Source of the DNA: Nemertoderma westbladi
Lineage: Eukaryota > Xenacoelomorpha > Nemertodermatida > Nemertodermatidae
DNA length: 64,000 bases
Reading direction: 5' to 3'
NCBI GenBank assembly: GCA_032718475.1
Contig: JAUCBJ010005408.1
Span: 27,570-91,569 of the forward strand
Below the pieces are notes generated by a model. That model worked only from the letters and a program-made list of their open reading frames with translations, was not told where the DNA came from and did no database searches. Both the position numbers and the translations under genes were made by a program. Of this stretch, positions 33,560-45,500 are shown in pieces. Each line of letters begins with the position of its first letter. Positions within the stretch are counted from its first letter, which is position 1.

Positions 33560-36500
33560 CTGGAAAATAAAAAAACTTAAAATTAGGTAAAAAATTATTT
33601 TAGACTTGGCGGAATCAGAAAATGAGAAAAAATAAATTGGATAAAAACACTGAGAAAAATGATTTTAAACATCTTAAATCAACAAAACAGTTAATCCCTT
33701 TTCTAGGTGACAACGAAATAACGCTAATTATTAATAACGAATTAAGTAAATAACTGTTCAATAATTGCAACAAAATTTGAAAATTGTCATTCATTTAGTA
33801 AGAATCTGAAATTTGGGCAAAAATCAGACAAGTCTGTCTGTCTGCTTATTACTTTGACATACAAATCGGTGGACAGAAGAACACATTACAATTTCCTTTC
33901 GCTAAAAAAATAATGTAAGCCTAAACAAAAGGAAATCCCAGTGGCCATGAGGTCTAAAGTAGTTTGATAAAGATACCTAACTGTAAACGAATATGATTGG
34001 CTAACCCGTTCTCTGTCCTGTTGTTGCCTAGTAACAAGCTTTGCGATCAGCCTCTCTTTGGCTTGTTGTTTATCGTAGGTAACCCTTTCATCTTCAGTTA
34101 ATCCAGTGTACCAACTCTTAAATTCCTCCTCCTTCTTAACCCGTTCTGCTTCAGCCTCTGTGAGAAGTTAAAAATTACAATATTTAATTTAATTAACAAT
34201 TAATAAATTATTTACTTTATGGAGCGCTATGTAGGTCTTCCTGGATTCTACGTAAGGTCGTGTCCCCGCAACAAGTAACACAATCTGTTGTTAGCGATAA
34301 GATAAGAGCCACTTTCAGCCACAGTCACATTGACGCAAGAACGAAAGCGACTACGATATGAGACAGCAAATAAATTCAAACGGTTAGAGCGATACGGTTT
34401 AACTATTATTTGTAATACAATATTGTGTTGATACATTATTGATTCATATTTTAGGAGGATACTCGAGTATCTATTTCTATTATGTACATGTACAACGAGG
34501 TGAAGGTAACATGGTGGACAACCCATGACTTTCATTAGACGCCTCTTAAAGGACACTGGCCTTGAAGATTCTGATAATCTCGCGAAAGTCATGGTTAATA
34601 GGGAGTTATTGGCGCAAATTTTGTCGATAAACCCGTAGACATCAATTGGTAATTTAATGTTAATTGATAATATATTTCATTCTTAAATTGTTACTTTTTC
34701 GCTCGAATATGCCCCAAAATCGGGAGAAAAAGTTTCACTTATATTCCCTAGGGGGAAAAACGTAATCAATAGGAAAGCATTGACTTTACTTTTTTTCCCG
34801 GCAGAAAAAGTAATGTAAAAAAATATTGTTGCATCGACGTAGAAAAAGTTTGAAAGCAATTTGAGCAAAATCCATTCACACACTCAAAAGTTATTGCCAC
34901 TTTAGTGCAGGGTTGATAAAAATCATGATTTTTTAAAAAAAAAATCAAAAAAATCAGATTTTTTTTATTTAAATCAGATTTTTTTGATTTAAATCAGATT
35001 TTTATGATTTAAATCGGGTGAATACAAAGCAAAGACCCAATTAACAAAGACCTGTACAAAACACATGTGTTAACTTTCGTTTATTGTTTTGGTTCCCCCA
35101 AGACGCTTCTGTAACCTGCTCCTTTACTAACCTGCTCCTGTAAATGGCAATGGGACCTAACGCCCTCTGGGACGTAACGCATCTTTACCTCTTTGTTTTG
35201 TAGAGTTCCCAAAGATCGTTAGGTTACATTGCCATTTAAAGGAACAGGTTAGTAAAGGAGCATGTTACAGAGGCTTGTTGGGGGATAAACGAAAGTTCAC
35301 ACATGTTACAAGATTATGCAGGTCTTTATTATTTGGGTCTTTGGTCTTTGTTTTGTAGTCACCCATTTAAATCACATTTTTTTATTTAAATCAGATTTTT
35401 TTATTTAAATCAGAATTTATATGAAAACATTGTGAAGACTTCTCGCTTCATCAATGCCCTCTTGTTTAAACGGAATCCCGATATTTATACCGAAAAACCG
35501 GAATCCCAGCGAAATATCCAATCCCGATTTAATCCAATATTACATGGGATCTCGAGAGCGATAGTCCCGGTCCCGATCCCGGAAATCCCGAAAGGTCTGA
35601 ATTCGAATATAAACTAAATAAACAAAAAACTGAATAGAACTCTAAACTACAACTTAATTAATGGGCCTGTATGCGTGTATGGTACTGTATGGTATTGAAA
35701 ATGCGACATGGACATGATACTGCATTTTCATGTAAATATTTAGGTAATTTGAATCATTTATTAATAATAAATGATTTAAATCAAACAACCCTGCTCTAGT
35801 GTCTGCAAAGCAAACTCCAATTGTACCCCCCCTTATGTAGTTCAGCTGCTCTCTAGTTACGTAATAAATATTCGAGAACACTAAATTACAGTAATTGTAA
35901 CATTGAGTAAGGCAAAATCGAGAGTTGAAGAGTACAATAATTAGAATCGCAGTAACTATGGAAGCAATATAGTAAAATACTGCAGTTCAATTTATTTTGT
36001 AACACAATTGTACTGTTAGTATATCGCTCTATGTTTTATTACAGAATTTAGCAACAAAAAAGTACAAATTTAAGAATAAAATTACGTATTATATATATGG
36101 AAAAAAAAACGTAGGACCTTTTTTTTTCAATATTCTCTCGACCCTTTATTAACCTCGATGACGCTCTGTAAATAGAATGCCTCGAGAATAATCCCATTTT
36201 TATTTCTCTTCTTTTCTTTCCCATGCTATAAATAATTATTATTTATATCTAAAAAAACTTATATCTGCACAATGAAATTGCTGGCTTTGGATTAATGACG
36301 GGAAAGGTGAAAATCAAACAAAGGCAACCATGCCGGTAGCGGTAACACCGTTCTATTTTAGTTATTTAGAGAAACAATAATTCCAAGTATCAAATAAAAA
36401 ATATATAATATTTAGCACAACAGTTTGTACATAAATGTAAGCGCTTGTTAGATTTACAGTACGGTAGTATTTAATAAGATTACATTATGTAATTATGTGC

Positions 36501-39500
36501 TTCACCCCCCTTGGTTTAGATGAGTACGACAGTAAACGTGGCTGCTAAGAATACAGGGTACTACAATTAAAGTGGGTCCCCATCTTTATGAACATAATGT
36601 GAAGCTGTCGTTATCTTTGATGTGTAATTCTTCAATAAAAGTAAATATAATAACGAATTAAGAGGTTAGCTAAGCTACTATTATGGTTGCTAGAGCTATT
36701 TTGTGGCTCAAAAATAATGGACCAATGATAAAAGACCTTTATTACCTATAAAAATAATGAGTCTAATAATTGACCCATAAAATAATAAATTAATTAATTT
36801 GATTTCTTTACTTACTTTATTTGCTAACAATTGCGTAAATTATTATAAAAAAAACGAAAATAAAGTTCTGTAAAAAATGGGGACACACTCTACGTACCAT
36901 AGTATAGTAGTGAAGTGGAGTACATTATGTTGCTTTGAGTAGGGGCCTATATATACGTTGCTATATCCGTTGCTATGAGAACATATTGTCATCAAACTCA
37001 TGTGGAGGTTGTTCGTGATCGGGTCCAGGTAGGTTGGGTCGCCTCCCAGCCGGTCTCCTCTGCCACTCACGGGGGTCTGGTTGCCCGGGATACGCGGGAT
37101 CCCAGCGGGCGCCCGGCGGGAGGCAGGGCGGTACCCAACCGGCAGGGTCGAACCCGGACGACCCACCGCCGCCCCTACCTTGTGGTCCGAAGAACATACC
37201 ACCCGAGGGGTTGGGAGGGGAGAAGGGGTCCAGGTCGGGGCGCCCATAGCCTGAGGGATCCATGGGGTGGGGAGGTGGACCCAGTGGGTAGGGACCCAGT
37301 GGGTGGGGTCCCAGAGGGTGGGGACCCAGAGGGTGGGGATCCAGAGGGTGCGCTGGACGCGACCCAGAAGGATGGAACGGATGCACAGGTTGAGGGTTTG
37401 ACCCGGGGACATGTGGTCTTGGTTTAACTTTAGGTGAAGGAGGGCTTGCCTTTTTACCGGGTCGATCCATGGTAGAAGATCTTTGTTTTACCGGCTCTAA
37501 ATTATCAATTATAGCACTTAGTAAAGTAGCGAACAACTTATCGGTGTTCTTATAAAGGTCCTTAAAAGTGTCCAACGATGCTGAGGTTTTAATAAACTCG
37601 CCTATATCAATGTCGGTTGAAAGAACTGTAAACCCAGGATCCTGTGGTTTATACACGGCTAAGGCTAACACGCTGCCTCCTATTGGTACCAGTTTAACGA
37701 CAACGGGTTCCCCGCTCTGGGTACGGTAGTTTATATGGAAACAGTCGGGGTTTAGAGACCAACCATCTGGGAGTAATTCCGAGCTCTCCCCGTCAGCAGT
37801 CACGTCGTTTATTCCGGAGCAGGTGAACCCGTTTAGAACGAGTACTTGGTGTACGGCGACCACCAAGGCTGCGTCGCGGGATATTATACTAGTTTTTAAA
37901 GCTTTGAATAGAACTTCAAGTCCTTGCATTTCGGAGAAGGGAAGTTATTATAAGGCGACTAGGCCTATAACTGTATAAGGCGACCAAAGGACTACCTACA
38001 CGTTACATACATGACGGCTGCATGGAGTACGGTAAGGATGGACTACATACGACATGTACGAGAAACAGACGCAGACCCTATTGCAGTATTGAAAAGTTTT
38101 ACATCTGTACATTCGTAATTACAGAATTAGTAGGGCGCTAGGGCCTACTGTCTACTGTGTACATGTACAGATGTACGAAGAACACGTTCGGCGCAAAATT
38201 TCACATGCGCCGGACCCGGATCCGGGAGCTTGTAAACCTAGTCTGTCTTCTCCCTCATTTACTTAGTTACCTACCGGTACCTTGATAGTATATTACATAT
38301 TATGTATATCAGTAGGCCTTACCAGTATACTGGTATATGGCAGTATGGAATTTAATACCACATATTTCAGTATTTTATTTAGCTGTTTAGTGCTTTGTGA
38401 AGTTGTGCAACTTTTAATTTCTTGCGAGTGTAATAATAATTAATAATAGGCCTAATAATAATAATAGGATTTTTCGCACTTGGTGCACTTCTGAACTTTG
38501 AATTTGGCGCAGCGTTCGGAGCAGAAAATAAAACTTTTCAATACGGCACGTCTGCACGTAGCAGCGTAGAGACGTCTGGACGTAGGCCCACTAACGTACT
38601 TTAGCTGTTAGCAGTAGGCCTACAGTATAAAGGGATAGAGAACAAGCCTGCCTACCTCTGTCCTGCTGTCTGTACCAACATTTGACATCAGCTGATCCTG
38701 TGATCAGTATAGCTGTATACTGGTATACTGGTATAGTCTGATAGTGATGTAGTGTATAGCATATAGATAGAGCAGTACCATGGCCTACTACTGTATATAC
38801 TGATATATACGGCCTAACACTGTAACAGGCCACCTTGACAGCTTGAGAAGCCTTAAAATTTAAGGCCATTGTACTGTAGTTTATTCGTCCTACATGAATT
38901 ATTGTTCGAACTGAAATTTTGTGACGAATCTAGAGGTGATACACAGTTCTAAAACGATTTGTTACTTTTCGAGGTACTGCACTTTTCAATAAATTATTTT
39001 TTTAATTATCTGTAAAATGTTTATATATTTGTATATTTTATTATTGCTTTTAGAAAGCCATAACACTCAATCCGCCGCCCTTCAGAGATTTCCTTCCGCG
39101 CATAATTACAGAATATGTTTACTATAGTACGATGAACCTTAGTGGCCTTTTTCTTTTCAGATACCTCTCACAGAATGTTATTGATGAGGAAATACCATAA
39201 GTGTCCAAGAAATGCATCGTGTCAAGCGAACTGGAATGTCGGACTTCAGAAGAAATCCCTCAGCAAAGTCTAACCTCGCAAAGCAATCGGCGACTAACTC
39301 TTTAAATGTTGAATTGGGTATGGTTAGCCCACACCGATTTAGTATATCCATATACATATGTGCAGTATACAGTACTGTATTCATATCCATATAATTAGAA
39401 ACGGATGAAAAGGACGGTCCCCAAAGTAATATGACCCTATTTATAGAACATAATAGGTATACAGTACAACACTAACTACAGGAACTACAACTGAACTAGT

Positions 39501-42500
39501 ACAGTATACAGTATATACTGTACTAGTTCAGTTGTAGTTCCTGTAGTTAGTGTTGTTGCACTGTAGTTAGTGTTGTACCTGACCGGACCCTCTAAATACC
39601 GTATTGAAGCTTTATATTTTGTTTATACTTTATTTGTGTATTATTGAACGGACCCTAATTACCTCAACTTCGTGACCGGACCCATTTTGTAACATTTTTT
39701 AACATTCGTTTATTGTTTTGGTTTCCCCAACACGCCACTGTAACAGCCCCTTTACTAACCTGCTCCTTTAAATTGCAATGGGTCCGGTCAACGGGTTCGG
39801 TCAATTGATCAATGGGTCCGGTCAGTAGCTTTTGCCGATTTTATAGGAATAAAATTCGAAATTATGAACAATTTCGTTCTACAGTACAAGGGGCCTCTGC
39901 CTACATTCATTTTTTGTGTAAGGTGGTACTACTGCAACTTAAAATTTTACTACTACTACTACTAGGTCGAGCGAACTCGGACAGTGGAAATGAGATCCTT
40001 CCAGGCTTCCCGATTCTCCATAGTTGTCGCAATTTAATTAATTATTATTAAGTTGATCTATATATGTTATGGCCGGTCGTCCACGACTACGCTTTCCACG
40101 TGTTGGTTGCCAGAAAAGTAGATCTGGTATGACCTCGTCTTTACTTCGCCAGCAGTGCCCACTGAATCTTAATCTGCGTTCACGGAGGGTGGTTGATACA
40201 GGTGGTATTGTACCATAAAGCTCGGCATTTGTCATGTGTTGTCTCCAGCTGATGTTTAGGGCTGCCCTTAGTAGTCTTGTGTAGCAACCATCAATTCGTT
40301 GTTCAAGTGATTTAGTCAGTGTCCAGGTCTCACCCCCGTATAAAAATACACTTTCCACTGTGGCTCGAAAGAACTTAGTCTTCAGGTGCCTGGAGAGATC
40401 TGATTTCCAGATGGTATCCAATTTTGATAGAGCTGCCCAAGCCTTTGATTCCTAACTTCTATGTCATTTTTGCTACTCCCTATCCATGATCCAAGGTACT
40501 GGAAGTCATCGACCTTCCTTAGTTGATTATTATCAATGGTTGACAAGTTTCCATCAACATTAAATGTCATGAATTCGGTCTTTGTAGCATTTATATGCAA
40601 TCCAACCTCCTTAGCAGCCCTCTCCACTTTATTTAGTAGAAGCTGTGCATCTGCTAGCGTATTAGAGAGCAGGGCGATGTCATCCGCAAAGTCGGTGTCT
40701 GTGACTGTAGTTGCCGGATATCTACTACTTCTGCGTTCTTGAAGTGTGAATCCCAGATCTTCACCCTTTGTGGCCGTCCTCATTGCATAATCCAGCACAA
40801 TTACAAATAGTAATGGTGCTAATGTGTCACCTTGCAGTACGCCAGCCAGGATTGAGAAAAACTCAGTTTCACCATCTGGTGAGAGTACCTGCGCTTCTGT
40901 GTCACAATATAACAATCCAATGCCAGCAACAATTACTTCTGGTATTCCATAAGCTCTTAGGATTTCAAGCATTTTACCTCTATGGATGGAGTCGAATGCC
41001 TTCCTTGAAGTCCACAAAAGTCATGACTGCGGGGAGATTCTTTGACTTAATTCCTTCAATCAGTCTCCGTAGTGCAAGTATCTGAGCTATTGTTGATCTA
41101 CTTGGTCGAAATCCGTTTTGGCTCTTACGCAGTAGTTTCTCTATGTGAGGCCTAATCCTATATAGAATCATTTTATTGTATATTTTGGCAGCTACCACAA
41201 GCAGACAGATCCCACGATAGTTTGTTGGTATGCCGAGGTCTCCTTTCTTGGGGAGAGGCTTTAGTTGACCTTTAGTCCAAATTGGTGGTGGCTTTTCCCC
41301 TTTTAACATCCGGTTGCAAACATTCAATAATGGTCTGTCTAGCACTCCGGTTTTCCATACCTCCGCTGGGATTTCATCTAATCCACTCGCTTTATTATTG
41401 GACATACTTTTAATGCTTCTTTGAAGTTCGGCAGGTGTGAAGTCCCCTGTTTCTATAGGTAGTGTCTTGTCATATATTTTCCTTGTACAGTAGATATTAG
41501 ATCCTTGTAGATTTCCTTGAATATTTTCCTGACCTCGATGTTTGGTGGCTGCCCAAGCAAGTTGCTGAAGTGGTTTTTTCCACTTCCCAACACGTTCTTC
41601 AGGACTATCGGCTTTGAGGCGCCCCTTTGCACAACTTTTCCGACCAGATACCTCATTTACAGTTTGCCAGGTAAGTCTTGATTGTTACTGTATGTGAGCA
41701 GTTGTAATTGCTTCAGTTTTATCCTGTATGTACTTTTCCTGGCTGATGTTGTAGGCCAATTTAAGATCGTCCTTAGCTTTCTCAACCTTGTTAATGTTTT
41801 CGGTTGTTGGTTGTTCGGTTTTAACTTTGTAGGCTATCTTAAGATCTTCTCTCTTACAAGTAACCTCAGAGTTTTGCCATGGCACATACTGTTTTCGTTT
41901 GGGTTTCTGGGGGATATGCCTCTTAGCTGATTCCTTGTGGGCTGTTATTATATTCTGGTATATTGAATTGGTGGATTGGTCTTCATCCATTGACTGAAGT
42001 GCTTCAAAGCGGTTTTGAACTTCTACTGCATAAGCATCCTTTACAGCATTGTCAGTTCTGAGTTTCTCCCAGTCATATTTGATTTGCTTGCTTGTCCTGG
42101 GTTTGCTGGCTCTCAAACTGAGTCTGATCTCTGCAGTCACAATTCTGTGGTCCGAACCAATTAGGTTGAACGAGCTGTATGCCTCGCAGTTGATCATGCT
42201 GTTTCTCCACTTTTTGTTTATAAGGATGTAATCCAGTTGTGCTTTGGTTCCATTAGGGTATTGAAAGGTCCATAGCTTCCCCTTACTCTTTTCGAATGTG
42301 TTGTTTGTTGGTATCAATTCACATTCTTCCATTAGGTCTAAAAGTAAGTACCCATTTCTGTTAGAACTGGTGTTATAGGTGTAACCCTTGATGTCTTCTG
42401 GGCCAATTTGCGCATTCAGGTCACCAGCCATGACTTTAACATTGTGTTTCGGAATGTCCTTTATAAGTCCAGTCAGTTCTTCATAAAACTTGACTGCTTG

Positions 42501-45500
42501 TTCTGGCTCTGAGGCATTGGTTGGACTGTAGCAACATATAACTGTTGCCTTGGGATTCCCATCAAATGTTGCGATCATAACCCTGGAATTTATAGATTCG
42601 ATGTTGTTTAGGGTCTTAAGTGCAAATGGGCTTAGCAGAATTCCTACTCCACCAATTGATGCATTGGCCGAGTTTCTTACTGCTGAGCTTGTTACTAACG
42701 TCCATCCATTTCCAATGTCATTGTACTTCATGGCAGTGTCTTCATCACAAATCCGATGTTCTTGGATGCAGATGATGTCGATGTTATATTCCATTGCCAG
42801 AGCGACCATGTCACCCTGTTTGGTATGTGCTTTCAGCGTGCGTGCGTTCATTGTAGCAATCTTTAGTTTCTTTTTACATTTCAACAGGTTGGTTCTTCTT
42901 TCTTCTCTGTTTTCTGTTCCAGTAGCCAATTTATCGACCCCAGCCTGGTGTACCACTGAGGGACGCGGTCCTTGTTGACCCGGGCGACGACCGAGCCGGT
43001 ATTTCTCCTGGAGGGTTCTCATACTCATATCTTTCAGTTGCGAGAGTAAACCGCTTGTGGTCGCAACTCCTACAAGCGTCTTCGCAGTATGTCGCCGTTG
43101 GTTGATTACCTTCCGCCGACCTTGTCAGCATGTCTAGCCGTTGGTTGATTACCTTCCGCCTATCCATGGCCTACAGCCCTGCTGCCGACTGTAGGGGTCC
43201 TTTTGTTACACCCTGAACCAAGTGTGCCTCCTGGGTTAGGTTACCTAACACTGGTAGAGGAGCATCCAGTATAGACAGGGCGGGGCGTGTATCATCTCTC
43301 TAATGCAGATGCGTATCAAGCCTTTGCCTTCAATGGTGCCCTAGGCGCTATAGCCCTCAATGACTTATTTAGTTGACGGGGCTAAACCAACCCACTCTTG
43401 ATCAACTAAATAATGAATAGGCTATGCTTATCGGGCCTGCCCTACTGGGCTGACAGCTACAGGTAGTACCACATTACTGCCATAGTGGTAGCAGGATCTG
43501 GGGACCTGACCTGACTGACAGAAGGTGGTACTACTGTAACTTAAAATCGGAATACTGTATATTTAATTTTTCACTTTAAACCCATTTATCTTAGAATGTA
43601 TTCACGAAGTAGCAATTGAATTTGGAACAGAGAACAGAGTCAAAATATAGTTGTAGATATCTAAGGCTATCTGTAGTAGACGAGACGGGGGGGGGGGGGA
43701 TTGGACCCATCCCATCTTGGCGAATTAATATCTCGTCTCAATGTTAAATTCTCAATTTAGGGAAAGGAGCAGGTTACAGTGGCACGTTATTAACTAAATC
43801 AATAAACGAAACTCATTACAGTCCCGCTCTCAAAAAGCATTCATTTGATCAAACATTGATCGAAATGTATGCATAAAATAGCATAATAAAATAGTAGAGA
43901 TTAAAATAAAAAGCAGAACTGGAAATATTTTTGTTACAGTATTACTTGCAGTATACTTTGTTACATAAATACTTGCAGTATTTATGTTATACTGCTATGC
44001 TACACAACTCTATATTTAACCCAGAGACAGTACATTAGTAGCCTTACAGTACTGTACCTTGATAAGCCATTTCAGCTTTTAGGTTTTCTTCCATTTGCCT
44101 CTGGTTTTCTCTTCTCTGTAACATAGAATCCCGCCGTCTTCTCCTTTCATCCATTTTCTCCACCCTCTCCATCTCGTCAGCCAGAGCCTCCATCACTTCT
44201 TGTCTTTCCTTTTCTCTGTAATATTAATTAATAAATTACCGTGTTTGGGAATATTTAATTTCGTTAATGACCATTTAAGGTATTCATTAAGGGAAAGGAG
44301 CAGGTTACTGAAGTGGGATTTTCTAACCAAAACAAAATTCATTTCGATCGATTACAGCTATTGGAAGTTTACATAAATATTTTTTTAATACTATTTAATG
44401 TCAATGTGATATTATGAAGAAAAGAGGGTAAATGGTTTAAAAATAAATATGTTGTTGTGTAGGCCCCTAATATTCTAAATTTATGAAATTGTATATTATA
44501 ATTAAATAGTTTTAACTTATAGGTACTCATTTTTCAATATCAACAACGATCGGTCCAAGCGCTTCCGAATTGACAGGCTGAAAGTTTATCACCCCAATTT
44601 GAACCAAATATTTAACTTTAGTAAATCTGTGGTCAATAAATATGCACTGATATATCAAGTACCGGTATCTTATGACGTCATAACGTGTGTACCGCCAGGC
44701 CACGGTACCGCAGTACCGGTACTGTATGGGCTGTTGTGTAATCCAGTAATCTGGCAGGCCTAAACTGTAGGCCTATAAACTGTATATTACTGTATTACAG
44801 TATTAGGTAGGTACTGCTGTACTAAGGTACGTCAGTACGTAGTCCATAGTCAGGTAGTAGCAGCAGCAGCAGTAGTAGCATTCTGAGAGTAGGAGTACTC
44901 TCAGAATCATTAGAGGGAGCCCAACGGCTCATCAGCTCATTAGAACATGCCGCTTCTAGTGTTGGTCTTTTTATTAACTCCAGAAAGACCAAAATTCTGA
45001 CAGTTAACTTTGAAAGTCCTCAGCAAGTCTCTGATCGGATGAGCATAAGCTCAAAGGCTGGTGCTGGTATGCTTGAGCATGTGGACGACTTCTGTTACCT
45101 GGGATCATGGATCCGGAAGTCAGGTGAGGACCTTCGAATACGTAAGGGAAAGGCATGGGCAGCCTTGAATAGGCTTTCCAGGATTTGGAAGTCACCGAGA
45201 ATTAATCGGAAACTTAAGGTCCGATTATTTAGAGCAGCAGTACAGCAGTAGTTCCAGTACTCCTCTACGCACTACGGGAGTCCATGCTGGGCTCTAACTG
45301 CTGAGGACACCAAATCTCTGGATGGCACATTCACAAGAATGCTACGCCGGGTTCATTGTGTCAAGTACAATGCACACATCTCCAACCAGACACTATATAA
45401 CATTGGAGGTGTCTCATTGGTTCCCCCAAGCTTGACACTAGAACAAAATCGCCTCCGCTTTGCAGGACATTGCTTTCGCCATGAGGACCAGCCAGTGCAT

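Larger units (their letters stand above)
39945..43521 (-). mobile_element. full-length non-LTR retrotransposon (family 2)
   Basis: Minus-strand element flanked by a ~25-bp target duplication AAGGTGGTACTACTGCAACTTAAAA (39920-39944; 43522-43546, one C/T difference). Its 5' end reads TCAGGTCAGGTCCCC and its 3' end CCTAGTAGTAGTAGTAG, the same terminal design as family 1. It lies in the long intron of the giant gene in sense orientation. Confidence 0.95.

Noticed and set aside
34248-34592. 114-codon minus-strand frame
   Set aside because: It is partly antisense to a LINE tail fragment and has no recognisable protein character.
36975-37427. Plus-strand 150-codon frame
   Set aside because: It is the antisense shadow of the GC-rich C-terminal half of PSMF1.
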